Below are positions 1 to 12,370 of a stretch of 64,000 nt of DNA, piece after piece. The DNA comes from Pseudisothecium myosuroides (lineage: Eukaryota; Streptophyta; Bryopsida; Hypnales; Lembophyllaceae), in the NCBI GenBank assembly GCA_951799445.1, contig OX637287.1, forward strand, positions 48,513,724 to 48,577,723, in the 5' to 3' direction. The notes under the pieces were generated by a model. It saw only the letters and a list, made by a program, of their open reading frames with translations, was not told the origin of the DNA and did no database searches. The number at the start of each line of letters is the position of its first letter. The first letter of the stretch is position 1. The translations under genes were made by a program, and so were the position numbers.

Positions 1-890
1 GGCATTTTGGTTGTATTTTCATTGATGAGCAACTTACAATTGACACATGTATCTTCCATTTCTAAATTTTTTTTGTCCGTCTTCAATGAGACCTCAATTG
101 ATTTTTTTCCATTTTAACCTCTAAAAAGCATCGAGAACTAATAGAGCCCTTGAATTGTTTGGAAACCCAAATTTAAAAACATAAACAATCCATGCAATTT
201 TTTGATTTTTTTAAAGAATAAGAATGGGACTAGTATGTATATTTTAAAGCCCATTTTATGATCGCATATTGGTATTTTGGGTCAAATTAGTATAATTTAG
301 TGAAGCATGTGAGGTATGGTATTAGTATATTCAAGTACCAAGCTATCAATCATTGCACATACAAGTAGAAATGACTTCCATTCCTAAATCCACTCGTTGT
401 TCTCAATTTCTCATGTCTTGCAAAGATTTTTTTTTCTTCCAAATAATGAAGTACAAGTCAAAGCTACAAGCTTGGTGAATGAAGGTCACCTACAAGTGCT
501 TTTGGTCACTTTTCCTACAAGCAATCAACACATCCTTGAATGCAGGTACCATAGTCTTTGTATGAACCAAGTGAATGTTTGTTCAATGCCATATGAACAA
601 TTTACTACATTTTCTCACAATCAGTCAACGCCGGGCTCCATGTGTATTCCACCGTGCACCTGATCGTGAAGGAAATTGAGCCATATTTGGTGCTCCCGGT
701 GCTAAAAAATTATTCAACTGTGCCACGATTGAGCTCCCTGGCCTGGCCTACGGCGTCCCGGTCATGCAGACCGGGCCACAGTGGCGATGCTCTAAGTCTA
801 TGGATCCTATGCTGACACAATTTCTCTCACTTGGAAGTTAGAACTGTCAACTCCATTTATTACAGCTCTTGTTGTCTAGTTTAGTTTAAG
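1..890. other. AT-rich intergenic DNA with a GC-rich patch
   Basis: No convincing gene. The 88-codon frame at 397-663 has no recognisable domain and ordinary AT-rich composition. A GC-rich patch at about 660-800 contains a perfect 7-bp stem (CCCGGTC/GACCGGG, 756-774) and ends in GTGGCGATGCTCTAAG. A similar string (GTGGCCATGCTCTAAGG) occurs near 12,648, so this may be the end of a dispersed repeat. Confidence 0.4.
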
Positions 891-3650
891 CTTCGGTGTA
901 AGTTGTGTGTGAGGCAGGAAACAAAAAAGTCTCACAGAAGTTGCAGAGCCAGGAGTTGGTCCCCTCCGAAGGCGAGTGCAAGATCAAGGATCCGGCCACT
1001 GCTACTCCGATCCCCAGTAAGTACATCTACATAGTTCCATCCAAAAAAGATCTGCAAAATCAGTACCCGAGTCTCGCAAAGTATAAAAAAAGGGTGTCTC
1101 ATGCTCCCTCAACTTAGAGCTTGCAAGTACACACACCTGAGTTCAGTACCATATATTGCTCGACTTCTGCTCCATAGAAAGTCTGTGCGTCTCCACCAGA
1201 TGATAAAATTAAAGCCTACAGACAAAGCTTGCCAATGCTGCAGGGGACCAGTAGCTTGGACGTGATGCAGACTTCCGACCGATCGAATTTTTAAAGGAAT
1301 ATCTGCAACGCTGGAAAGGAGCAAATCGATGTCTGTCTTTTGGATTATCTCATTGCACTTGGCCACTTACTCCTCTTGTCTTCGTCTCAGTTCGAAACTG
1401 TGTTTTGGAGACTGAGAAAAATCAAAATTTACTTGGCGGGTTCCTGATTGAGAGAATTCTAATGAGCTATGTCTACAATCTGGAACAACCAAGTTCGGGG
1501 TTGTGATTCGAATATGACTTGGAACTCAGAAGAAGACCTTTGCATTTGAGTAGGATATATGCTCATAGTCTCTGCAACTTGAACTTTCAAGTAGTAAGTC
1601 AGCCATATATATACGAGTTTGAATCATCATATTCTTCTTCTTTAAGTGCTTCCATATATTAAAAGGGCACCTGTTCTTGTACTTCAAAAAGATAAGCACT
1701 GCGATACTCTGTCTAGGATACGTCTTATGTTAAAATCTCTTTCGGATTCCTGGCATTTTCAGGCTCCATTTGCTCTGAATTTTCTTTAACGTCTAGCTGA
1801 TGTTGCACTGTTGAGAAAATGATTGGCAGCAATTGTTGTATTCAAAGTACTGCTAAGTAAAACATAGAAGCCAAGTTCATTAGAATAGCAAAATTTCAAC
1901 TGCCTGTCTGGAACCTCATATCAGTATCGTACACTACTCTGACCCAGATTTTAGAGCTCTGTGCATTTGAAAGCCACAACTTTGGCACTCTAAAACATTC
2001 TAGTTTAACTAATATGACCACCATCCACAACAACCAGGCATGCTGATGAAGTGAGAGTGATGTGTCCCACAGAAAAAACAAACTGGCAACATAATATATG
2101 AATTCAATCAGAGCTCTTTTAATTTTATGCAATGCCAAAGAGAGATTGTCAATGTCATCAATTTTGTCTACCATATTCAGGTTCAGGTTCACTTTTATTA
2201 GATTTGACTTGGGCTTTAAACACCCTCAGATTCCAGTAGCAAGCATTGCTCAATGTTGTTCAATATGTACCCATGGAACGGTGGATCATACACGAATGAG
2301 CAAGATCTAATAACTCGTTAAGATTTAACAAGATGAAGTTCTGCTCCTACTTTCTGTGAGGAGAAACTTATGCTCCCTCGTTATGTATTTATCCGTTCAG
2401 AGAGACAAAGTGAGACTGCTTAAATTATCTCAATGTTGATTCTCGCTAATGACATCAAGTGTAAGGAGAAATATGTTCCAAAGACAGAACCTACGATTTC
2501 GTACATCCCTTCATTGACAAAACTTCATACTTGTGAAAGTTAAAAATGTGCTAAAAAATGTGAGCCTGTTGTAGAGTCAGAATTTAAAAGAAGCCATTGC
2601 TAACTACCTTCAATCACATGGTGCAGTTACCGGTAGTAGAACTACCCCAAACCGATATTTCGTTAAAATGGTGGTACTCCACAAACTTGGCACTTTCACG
2701 TTTAGACTGTGCGGTCTGAAATCTATATTTGTCCTAGAAATGAACGGAAAAATGGCGTATGGAATACCGCCGTTTTAGCAAAATTTCCCATCCCAACACA
2801 AAATCTTCATTCAATCCATGCCAGAGCAGGCCAGAGCTTTTCTTTTTCTATGAGCAATGCAAGTGGGGAACTTATAGCATGACTGTCATGAGACATTGTA
2901 ACCCATACTTATTACTACAAGATTGGTAAACAATGCATACTTGATACAAGGAATCAGAAGTCTAACTTTTGCAATGAAGAATTGACCACCTTGTTTCAAG
3001 GAACAGTTATCAGATTGATGATAAGCCCATGCTATTGGTAAGTGCTTGAAGGTTCTATTGAATTCTTTGATCTCAGCTTGAAAGGCTTCAATTGCAGGCC
3101 ACTGTGCAAATGGTCGTAATTGTTACAATTATGGTGGAATTTTATAAAATTGGTCCATCCGGAAAAGGAATCTCAACAAGCAAGCAGAGCATGTTGAGAC
3201 ACAGATCTGGAACTGCACTTCGAGACATTCATATGAAATCTCAGGTAAATATCAATACCCTAGAATTTTTGGAGGTTATAGTTGACCAACGAATCACCGG
3301 CACCCATCTGAGCCTTCGAATGTCTGAATTTTCAGCACTTGAATGCCACATTTTGGCACATTGAAATTCACCAAAACAACAAATGTGAGGTTGCAAGGGG
3401 ACAGGGAACTTATAATATGACATAGATGAGACATTTTGACTTGAATCCTCACCTCCTCTGCAAATGCTTGACAACTTTTCTTGCAAGGAATGCTTATGAA
3501 ACAACAGTGTTTACGTGCCCACTGCCAGTTCTAGGTGCTTTATTCTCCATGTTCAGTTCATTGGCCTCGGTTTGAAAAGCTTAAAAATCAGCTTGTTCTT
3601 GTGTATCAGCCTCTAGTGCTCCAATCTCCGTTTCGGGCTCAATATCTATT
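891..3650. other. Low-copy intergenic region with diverged internal duplication
   Basis: Base composition is more balanced than in the flanks, but every open frame is short and none resembles a known family. Two stretches look like old duplicates. GGGAACTTATAGCATGACTG (about 2,868) resembles GGGAACTTATAATATGACAT (about 3,406), each followed by GAGACATT. The segment near 1,945-2,010 resembles 3,320-3,375 (a GCAYTTGAAWGCCACA-like core). These could be remnants of a duplicated gene or of transcribed non-coding DNA. Confidence 0.3.
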
Positions 3651-4536
3651 ATTTATGCCAAATCATCAAGATTGTGAGGAATAGGAAGAAAATACTGGGT
3701 TGAAATGCATCTAAAATTATGGTGAGACTTGAGGCAAACAATGGAGGCAAGATTTGAGACAAATATTTGAGTATTACAGCTATCTCTCATGAGGTAATCA
3801 GTTATTGTAGTCACTGATATTTTGAAAAAGCTGCCTATTGTGATATCAATGTTAGATAGTTCAAGTGAGATTTTGATAAGTCCTTCACTGAGAAAAATCG
3901 ACCATACATATGGAATGCAAACCACTTCATTAAGAGGCTTCACTACTGTTAGGCAGCAATTTATATAAGTGTGATATGTCACATATATGCTGTGGAGATT
4001 TGGACCGATTTCATGTCAATTATTTGTTGTAATTTGTTGTAATTTTGCACATATGTGATATTGTTAAGATATCTGATACTGTGATATTTTTTCAGTGTAA
4101 GTTCAATCTTCTTCTTTTTGTTGAAACAAAGTAAGTTCATTCTTTCATAACAGTGACAAAACATTCGTTGGAGCAAGCCACTGCATAAGGTGGGTACACC
4201 CAAAATCGCCACAAATTGGGCTGTGGGGAATTTGAAGGCTAACTAGTAAACAATGAATAAGAGAGCTAAGAGATGTATAGAAAAAGAAGCTGTGCACAGT
4301 CAATTTTTTGATTTTGACAAAAATGAGATCACAGTAGGGGTACAAAGTTTTGGAAGTAGAGTGTTTGAAACTGCTCATAGGCAGCATTAAAAAAGAGTGG
4401 TCACATTCAAAAGCTCCCCCTCCTAAAGTGTCAGAAGTAAAGACATGGAGGTGTAATTGTGTTATTCATATTTATTAAACAAGTATTCAAGCTCGTAAAC
4501 CCATGAATTTATATCCTCGTGTTCTGTGAGTCATAT
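3651..4536. other. Intergenic, nothing recognised
   Basis: AT-rich sequence with only short open frames of about 77-109 codons, all lacking domain signatures. No inverted or tandem repeat was noticed here. Confidence 0.4.
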
Positions 4537-4686
4537 GAAATAACATGAGGATTTAATAACAATCATGATCTCTTGATCTCTGACACATGCTTGAAATAAC
4601 ATGAGGATTTAATAATGAGACTAAATTTTAGTTGATCTTTGAAATCTAACAAGCCTTTAAGTGTTAGTAAATCCTCATGTTATTAA
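4537..4686. repeat. Triplicated 20-bp motif, two direct and one inverted
   Basis: GAAATAACATGAGGATTTAA occurs at 4,537 and again at 4,593, both followed by TAA. Its inverse (TAAATCCTCATGTTATTAA) ends exactly at the TTAA that begins the next mobile element. The inverted copy may be the pre-existing target of that element or the residue of a small foldback. Confidence 0.6.
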
Positions 4687-5616
4687 CCCCTAAAGGACCA
4701 ACAAGTGTTTTTTGGCAATATAGAAATTTTGGGCAGCTTGTACGTGTGACTGGAGATTTGCATATTTTAGGTGGAATTTTTTATTGAATTTGGGACGAGG
4801 AATATCTTTCATATGCACAAAATTTCATGACATTTGGAAATACGAGTCAAAAGTTATTGCATGATATGTAGTTTGTTTCTCAACTCAAGCAGTTCGGGCA
4901 GATAAAAAAAAATCACTTTTTTCAAAAATAAAAATTTGAAATTGGTTTATTAGATTTATATATACGTGGAAAGCTTTGAATCATTCCATTTTGATCAATG
5001 AGTCAAACGTTATGAGGATTTTTAGCTTGCGGGCAATTATGGATTGTCTACTCTAAAATAAACTTTGAAGTTGTTTATTTCACTCAATTTTCAATATTTT
5101 TCAAAAAAAATAAAATTGTAGGATGTAGATTGTTTATTACAACATTGCAACCATTGAGATTGTCATTTTTCAATTCCATAATTAACTTCTTAATAATTTA
5201 GTGTTTTAAGCCATTTTCTACTTCTTTCTACTTACTATTTTTTTCTTATATGTTGTATAATTCCAAATGATCTGAAAATTTTCAAGAATGTAGCCAACTT
5301 GCCCTGAAGAATGAATCCAAAGAAGCACAACCATTTTGGAAATTTTTTCATAATAATCTGACCTTGTGAAGTGCAGCTGCCCAGTTTTTCGCAGGGCCAA
5401 AAAAATGACTTTTGCCACTTCAAATGCTAATATCTTCTAATCTACACGATGGAAATTTTTGAATTTTTTTTAACATATTCTCAAACCAAATTACTACAAG
5501 ATCCTATGGTTACATGTGTTCAAAAATGATATTTAAAAAAAATTGGTACTTATACTAGAAATGGCAGTTTTGGAGCATTTTTGGTGAGAACATAGTCAAG
5601 GAACTTTAGGAGTTAA
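4683..5616 (-). mobile_element. TTAA-flanked element, subfamily 2, full length (926 bp)
   Basis: The interior (4,687-5,612) starts CCCCTAAAGGACC and ends GGAACTTTAGGAG, with TTAA on both sides (4,683-4,686 and 5,613-5,616). The interior matches the copies at 15,719 and 54,567. No transposase is encoded. On the minus strand the first 200 bp share landmarks with subfamily 1: CTGCCATTTCTA, then the AACCGTAGGATCTT region. The TTAA duplication and CCC-starting ends recall piggyBac-type non-autonomous elements. That assignment is inferred, since no matching transposase is in the window. Confidence 0.8.
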
Positions 5617-5933
5617 AACCTTCTGTACTTTGAGTTTAGAAGCTAGTCACTTGTCTCAAAATGGCCAATGCCGTAGTGAAGAACCACGGGAGACATGGAG
5701 GTGCAGTTTTCAAAATATTTTAGCACCATTCAGGGGCTTATTATAGGTGGTGGTTTAAAGCATTGCGCCATTATGGGTTTAGCCACTTTATATTAGGAAC
5801 ATGGATTAGCTGCAAGAGATTTTGATACTGTAGTATTTTTAGCCCTTGTTAAAATTCTTTAGAATTAAAGAAAGGTGAAGGAGTTGAAGAGCTATTTGTA
5901 AGGTCGACAACGCACACAATGGTATGAGGGTGC
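5617..5933. other. Short intergenic spacer between two TTAA elements
   Basis: About 317 bp with no open frame of note and no repeat structure seen. Confidence 0.5.
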
Positions 5934-6508
5934 TTAACCCCTAAATGCCCAATGCCTTTTTTGAGCTTCTAGCAATTTGCTCTAAATTGAACAAAAAGAC
6001 AACATTTTGATATGTTGTATCATTATTTTTGAATCATAACTGTAAAAATTCAAACTAGACATATTAGACATCACATAAAAAAAGAAAATACAACAATATC
6101 ACTTACAGATTGAAAGATTATAATGTTTGAGCATGAGGGTGTAACTAAAACTGCAAAAGTGATTTGAAGTCTTTCAATCCTCTTTTCACATGTCAAATCT
6201 AAAAATTTAGTCAATAAAAAAAATATGACGTTAAAGGGCAGAACGTGCATAACTCCAATCAATTTATAGCTTCTCAATCTGTAATCTACAATTTTTTTAA
6301 CTGAATTTCTATATGACTTTGTATATTTGAGACTCATTTCCAAGAGCCCTTAACAGTCAAGATTGCACAAAATTTTGAATGGAAAAATCATAATCAATCA
6401 TTTTTGAAATTGAATTTTACCACTGCAAAACGGCTTTTGGGGAGGTTTAGTTTTTTCTAATGATATTGTCAACACCAAATTTTGGTGCCTTGGACATTTA
6501 GGGGTTAA
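5934..6508. mobile_element. TTAA-flanked element, short subfamily 3 (567 bp)
   Basis: Bounded by TTAA on both sides. It starts CCCCTAAATGCCCAATGCC and ends TTGGACATTTAGGGG. The ends match the longer TTAA elements, but the interior is different and shorter. The sequence from about 53,089 (CTCCTAAATGTCCAAGGC, then TTTTCGTGTTGACAA) matches the inverse of its right end, so a second decayed copy exists. No coding potential. Confidence 0.75.
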
Positions 6509-6974
6509 AACAACAAACTTGCACTATTTTGAAATCACACCTTGCATGTCCAAAGTAATTTGTGTCATAACTTTTGAAGTATTTAGCCAATGAAGTCAAA
6601 AGAATTATTATACTTTAAGGATATCTTTCTAATTATAATAATTATTTTGTGAATTTTTATAAAATCAGTTTTTATTCATAACAAATTTTGCTAGTGTGAC
6701 ACTTTCAATTTTTATGGTTTCTTAAGACTTTGGAGTGCCCCCAAAAGAATAATCTTCAAGGCCAACAACTTTTGAGAATATATTTCCACCATACTACCAT
6801 ATATATATGATACAATAAAAAATAAAAAATAAAAAATCATGTTTTTTAAATGCGTGTAAAAACAGCTCCTGTGCATGCAAATTCTAGACATCTAAACAAG
6901 TGGTGTGGCCTTGTTTCATGTGCAAGCCAATTGTTCAATATCATTATAAATTGACTACATTCTAAATGCATTGC
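6509..6974. other. Intergenic spacer
   Basis: AT-rich, with a small AAAAAT microsatellite-like run near 6,818-6,840. No gene or inverted repeat was recognised. Confidence 0.4.
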
Positions 6975-7911
6975 TTAACCCCTAAAGGACCAAGGCTTTT
7001 TTTCCATCAAACTATACTTGAAACTGCCATTTCTATTGCAAAGAGCAAAAAACTTTAAAAATTGTTTTTTTTTGCATATCTAACCGTATTGTTTCTTGTA
7101 CTAGACTTGTATAAGTATGTATGGAAGAATTTTCAGAAACTTTGATCGCGTAAATTGCAAGATATTTGCATCAAAAGTGAAGAAAACAAGTTATTTTACA
7201 CCTTGTTTGACTAGATTTTTTGGCTTTAAATCTTCTTAACTTAAAGTTTTTGTATTACTGATTTTTATTTTTTAACTTTTTATGTTGAATATTTGAGTTG
7301 AGAATCTAGAAAAAAAAATTCAAGTGAAAAAAACTTAATTTTCACTCATTAAAAAATTGTTAAGCAGAAGTAGGTTCAAGAATGAAGGAAAAACAAAACC
7401 ATTAATAGTTTTAAGATGGAATTGAAACACAATAATTCCAATGGTCAGATTGTTCTAGCAAGCAAATTTAACTACGTCTAACAATTTTTTTTGGAAAATT
7501 GTAAAAATTGCATTCAAAAATGAATCCTATGAGTTATTTTTTTAAGAAGATGTTTAGATTGGCCGAAAAACTAAGACTGTCCATAACTTTTTCATCACAA
7601 GTCCAAATTGAATGAATCAAAGCTTTACATATAGACAAAAATATAATATTTTAGTAAAAAAAAAAATTATTTTATTTTGACTTTTTGTGATTTTTTTGTA
7701 CTACTTGGCAATCTCTATTTTTGGCTTATTGGGCCATAACTTTTGCTTCCGGGCATTGATTGAAATAAAAATTATATATCCTCAAAGCTCTCACAAAACT
7801 ATACAACTTCAAAAAAATTCAAAAAAATTCACCACACATTGAGACAATATATAGGAACCTACCCGGACCCAAATTGTCCCTTGAGGGGACAAACGGTCCT
7901 TTAGGGGTTCA
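6975..7911 (+). mobile_element. TTAA-flanked element, subfamily 1 (929 bp)
   Basis: The left junction is TTAA then CCCCTAAAGGACCAAGG. The right end is GGTCCTTTAGGGG followed by TTCA, a one-base decay of TTAA. The interior shares its order of landmarks with the copies at 10,529, 31,784, 49,493 and 62,787: CTGCCATTTCTAT, a degraded AACCGTAGGATC, GCAAGATATTTGC, then strings ending in CATAACTTTT. Near the right end GTCCCTTGAGGGGAC is itself a short palindrome. No reading frame survives. Confidence 0.85.
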
Positions 7912-8470
7912 ATCAACCACATTTTTGTTGAGCAATTAATCATGCTTTCTCTACCACTTTTTACTAAAATGGGCCCCTTTTAACTCTATAATAAACACTC
8001 TCCCATGACATGATATTCCTCGTGCTAAAGCCTAGATGATCAATGGTATGGGTCTTTGATTGATGACAATGTGGCTCAAACTTCGATGCATTTTTCCTGC
8101 ATGGCCTCAATACTCTAGTGCAAACACTTGTAGTTGAGATGCTACAAGCATTCAAATGCATGTTAGTGATGTGGCCGTCTTTCATCCTTAAATCACTTGA
8201 TTTATATCTTTGTAAACTAGCTACATTGAATATGCATTTTTCAACTACATTTTTGTTGGTCAATTATATTTTTCTTGTATGTTTTATTAAAGTAGGGTCC
8301 TTTGGACCATAATCTATAATTCCATAGTAACCACTTTCCTAGGTTATATTATTGTCTTAGAAAAAACCCAAATGGTGAATAATATGTGTCTCCAATGGAT
8401 GAAAATGTGGAGTTGTGTGACACATTTTAAATCCTTGCAGGATTTAGTTGTAGTATTTGGCACTCTATTT
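7912..8470. repeat. Diverged tandem duplication, period about 327 bp
   Basis: ACATTTTTGTTGAGCAATTA (about 7,920) recurs as ACATTTTTGTTGGTCAATTA (about 8,247). Downstream blocks correspond too: ATGGGCCCCTTT with TAGGGTCCTTT, and CTCCCATGACATGATATT with CTTTCCTAGGTTATATTATT. No gene is visible in either unit. The first unit abuts the right end of the adjacent TTAA element. Confidence 0.65.
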
Positions 8471-8640
8471 TTTTTAGCAATAGTTTTTTTTCTATCCAAT
8501 CCCAAAGGCTCCATGTATATTTGAATGTCAAAAATTTGTTCAATATTTGGCACTCTGCATTTCTAAGCAGTCATTTTTTTCTATCTAATGTCAAAAGCTT
8601 AATGTATATTCAAATGTCAAAGATTTATTCACAAGTAGGA
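8456..8640. repeat. Two tandem copies of a 90-bp unit
   Basis: TTTGGCACTCT begins both units (8,456 and 8,546). Both continue through TTTTTTCTATCYAAT, then ATGTATATT and AATGTCAAA. The two units clearly differ by substitutions, so this is an old local duplication. Confidence 0.75.
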
Positions 8641-9281
8641 TTGAAGTGCCACTACTCTACATTGCATTGTCCATTAGAAAGTTTTTTTTTCAAAATAAGA
8701 ACAATAGCCAATAGGTCTACACCCTTCTAATTAAAACATATAATCTCAATGGAGCCCACTTCCAAAGAAGTGCCAATCAAACATCATACCTGGAGTGTAT
8801 GCTTGTATTTAATATTTGGATATTCAATGTTGCTTGAGACATTCATAAATATGATGGTTTGCAGTCGAGTGCATACTTGTAATTGAAATGTATTTCACGA
8901 GCATTTCATTACATGCTTGGATCCTTTAGTGTTATTGTGAAAAAAACTAATTTGAGACATTTAAATGACTCAACTTGACGTTGAAAAAACTAAATTTACC
9001 TCTAGATGCATTAATTCATTTTTTAATTTAAAAATGTACTATTATTAAGAACAACTTGGAGAAATAAATTTGGTATTGATTTATTAACAAAAAATTTAGA
9101 TTTTGTATTAAATTTATATGCCAATGTTTATTAATAAATTGCTATCACCAATGTTTATCAATAAATTTTAAACTTTAAAAATAGTAGTATTTTTTCACAA
9201 TTAATGACATCCAAAATATTGAAAATTTTAGAGTCATTTTCTTTTGCAATGGACTTGTAATTGTAAAGCTTTGAATTTAAT
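8641..9281. other. Intergenic AT-rich spacer
   Basis: No gene. Short direct repeats (CCAATGTTTATYAATAAATT, about 9,121 and 9,148) give a locally repetitive texture. Confidence 0.4.
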
Positions 9282-9471
9282 CACTAGAAGAGAAAGGGAT
9301 GTTTTAAGTATAGTTCTGTAAGTAATGACCTTTCAAGGAGATTTTTAGTTAAATTTAACAAAATTTACATGTATTTTTAATAAAATTCTACTAAAAACCT
9401 CCTTAAAAGATCATTACTTATAGGAATATACAACTAGGAATATACTTGAAACACCCCTTTCTCTTGTAGTG
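9282..9471. mobile_element. CACTA-type miniature element (190 bp)
   Basis: Ends are CACTAGAAGAGAAAGGGATG and, inverted, CACTACAAGAGAAAGGGGTG, with most of the body self-complementary. It is a diverged relative of the element at 23,123. Flanking triplets are AAT and ATT, so the 3-bp target duplication expected of CACTA elements is not intact. No coding capacity. Confidence 0.75.
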
Positions 9472-10528
9472 ATTAATTATTAACTTTTAAAAACTAAAAA
9501 TTAGGGCTTTACTCTCTTTCATCAACCAATGACAAACAATTGAAGTTTTGTCTTAAAAAATCCTTCTCAAGTTTTTTAATCAAATTGGTTAATAATTAGA
9601 TGAAAGTTATTCATAAATAATTTTTTGGATGAATATGTGGATCGGATTCAATCCATTTTTGCCTAATTTGGATGCATTTCTAGGATGTAAGTTGCTCTAC
9701 TGTACCAATGAAAAATAAAAGAAATGATTGATGGGGATCATAGTCATATCTAATATTGGTATATCTAATGTTGCTAGAGATGTTGTAAGTAAATCAAATG
9801 TGTATTATTGGATTTGAGTCAAGTTTAAGCTCTTGCTATTCATTTGATATTAACACTTAGTCCAATATTAGAATATTTTTGTGGTGTTGTCAAAAAGATA
9901 ATTAGGGACATTCAAGTAACTAATAGTGAGCTTGAAGAAATTGAATTATTCCTTAAAGGACCTTGCAAGCCCAACAACATTTTGAAAGTTAAACCTGAAT
10001 TTTCACATAGTTCTTGTATCTAAATGTTTAAAAAAAATTGTAGCTTTAATAATTTATTTTTTTATTCCATTTGAATATTTTCAAAATTTCATGACATTTT
10101 GAAGATAGCATCTTAAAAATCAAAATATACCACTTTTGAACTTTTCAATCAAATTTCTCTTGGTTTAAACTCAAGAAATACATCAATTACACCATGATGT
10201 TTTTCACTATTATTTCCATTTTTCTTCCAAATTTTGTACTATTTTGAGTATTTTTGTAATTATTGTGATTATTACAAAAAATAAATTCAAAATAAATAAA
10301 TTTAATTTGATTTTTTTAATTATTAAAAAATTAAGCTAAATTTTAGACATATATTACAACATATGAAAAATATAATTTTTTTTTGAAATGAATATTTGAA
10401 TGTAGAAATCTAATGAAGTTTGAACAAGTCCAAACATGAAATGTCCTTTGAAGTTTAAAACCTATTTCTTAAAAAACTTTTGGGAGAGTGATTTTGAAGG
10501 TATTTGATGATTTTTGACACAAGAAATT
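9472..10528. other. AT-rich spacer with a possible decayed TTAA element
   Basis: From about 9,947 the string TTATTCCTTAAAGGACC resembles a mutated TTAACCCCTAAAGGACC end. GAATTTTCACATAGTTCT nearby resembles sequence near 59,560, just left of another TTAA relic. No matching right end was found, so the assignment is weak. Otherwise nothing recognisable. Confidence 0.3.
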
Positions 10529-11383
10529 TTAACCCCTAAAGCCCCAAGGCCTTTTTTCCATCAATAACCACTCAAAACTACCACTTCCATAGCGAAGACC
10601 AAAAATAATTTTAAAATAATTTTTTTGCCCATCTAACCGTAGGATCTTGTACTAGAGAAGGAAACAAGTTTTTGTGCATTTTACTCAACTACATTTTTTG
10701 GCTTTAAACCTTCTTAACTTAAAATTTTTTTTCCATTGATTTTGAATTTCTAATTTTATTCAATGAAGAATTGAATTGAGGGTCTAGGATTTTTTTTAAA
10801 AACACACTTAGTTTTCATTCATTAAAAAATTACTATGTAGAAGTAGGTTCAAGATTGAATGGAAAACTAAACCATTAGTAGCTCTAAGATGGAATCAAAA
10901 CACACTAATCTCAATGGTGAGATTATTCTAGCAAGAAATCTTAACTTTGAGAAACTTTTGTTTGGAAAAATTATGAAAATTGAGTTTAGAAACAAATCCT
11001 ACAAGTTATTTTCTCGACAAGATGCTCTAATTGGCTGGAAAAAAAGATTGTCCATAGCTTTCACATAACATATCCAAATGGAATAAATCAAAACTTCCCA
11101 TATAGATAAAAATACAATCTATATGAAAAAAAAAAAAAAATTAATTAATTTTAAGTTTTTTTGAGGTTTTTTTCTGTCTGCCAAATCAAAAGTTGGGCTT
11201 CTTATGCCAAAACTTTTGTTCCCAAGCACCAATTGAAATAAAAGTTATTTTTTCGGAAAGCTAATGTGTTTTTCTATCTTCACAAAAAAAATTAGAAAAT
11301 TATGACAAATATTGAGATTCATGTAGGAACTTACCCAATATCCATTTTGTCCCATGAGGGCACAATGGGACTTCAGGGATTAA
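10529..11383 (+). mobile_element. TTAA-flanked element, subfamily 1 (847 bp, internally shortened)
   Basis: TTAA on both sides. The left end is CCCCTAAAGCCCCAAGGCC and the right end GGGACTTCAGGGA. It carries the subfamily landmarks in order, including AACCGTAGGATCTTG near 10,636 and CAAAACTTTTGTTCCCAAGC near 11,210. It lacks the segment with the GCAAGATAT landmark, which accounts for the shorter length. Confidence 0.8.
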
Positions 11384-11545
11384 AAAACTACAAAAGAGGG
11401 AACAAATTTTTACATTTCTCCCCTAGAAGACTAGGACAAGGCAATGGAGGTTCAATTTTCCTATGTATGTAAGTTAGGTGCACAATTGTGACGTATTTAT
11501 AAGAGTGTCTCCTAAAAAATTATCCCGTAAAATGTAGATTTTAGC

Positions 11546-11817
11546 TTCTATACATGAGGGTTGCAATTATGTGAGCATAAGAGTATGAGCCCATAAGCCT
11601 AGAATACTACACACCTATGTTATAGGTGTATACACTATAGAAAACGTTTATGCTTACAAGGTATATATGTTACAAATACCCATATTATAGGTGTTTATGA
11701 TATATACACCTTCTATAGTGTGTGGTATCTATGTTATAGGTACCTATATTGTAGGCTCAATGCTCACAAGCTCACATTCTTGGGCTCACATATTAGCACC
11801 ATTGTTCTATACATGAG
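11546..11817 (+). mobile_element. Inverted-repeat element with 13-bp target duplication (copy A)
   Basis: A 246-bp body (11,559-11,804) is flanked by TTCTATACATGAG at 11,546-11,558 and 11,805-11,817. Termini are GGTTGCAATTATGTGAGC and, inverted, GGTGCTAATATGTGAGCC. The interior has palindromes such as ACACCTATGTTATAGGTGT. Related copies lie at 34,540 (opposite strand) and 36,439. It has inverted ends like a miniature DNA transposon, but the target duplication is longer than in cut-and-paste families I know. No coding. Confidence 0.8.
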
Positions 11818-12064
11818 ACCCTACAATCCCTACAATTCCTTTAGATGAGCTTTAGACTATCAGCAAGAGCTAACAAAAGACTTTTAGTGTTCTACTATAC
11901 GAACCGTGCTCAAACCCTTATTCCAACAATCTTATTAAGTTAAAAGCATGGCCATCGTTACACACTCTAGTTCCAATACTCTTCAAATCCATACCTTAAA
12001 TTTGATTGTTTGTTTTGTTTGTTTGTTTATTATGTTGAGATCTCCCGGACCATGCGTCCCCCGG
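11818..12064. other. Spacer with TTTG microsatellite
   Basis: Nothing gene-like. A TTTG-rich tract (GTTTGTTTTGTTTGTTTG) sits near 12,008-12,026. Confidence 0.5.
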
Positions 12065-12370
12065 TGGCATGCTTGGTATTAAGGGAAAGCCCTTGGCGAG
12101 GAAGGATGCAAGGACTTTGTTTCGTAGCATTTGGACCTACAGTGTGAAAGTTATAGATTTTTGAGTTATTTTTGGATCTTAAAAATGACTAAATTATGCT
12201 CAATTATGTATCTTTTGAATAGTGTGTCAATTGGTCATGTTTTTGGTACCATTAGGAAGCTCTTTGCCAGGAGGAGTGCATGGGTTTTGTTTTGTGGCGT
12301 TTGCACCTATGGTCAAAAAATGTTATGGTTTTTTGAGTTATTTTTGGTTTTAAGAATGACTTATACTTTT
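12065..12370. repeat. Diverged tandem duplication, period about 173 bp
   Basis: GGTATTAAGGGAAAGCCCTT (about 12,074) and GGTACCATTAGGAAGCTCTT (about 12,246) begin corresponding units. Both run on to GTTTTGAGTTATTTTTGG-like strings and then AAGAATGACT or AAAAATGACT. The 141-codon open frame at 12,131-12,556 spans both units and inherits the repetition. It is judged not to be a gene. Confidence 0.6.

Noticed and set aside
3653..3982. 109-codon minus-strand frame
   Set aside because: AT-rich composition and no motif; chance openness is likely.
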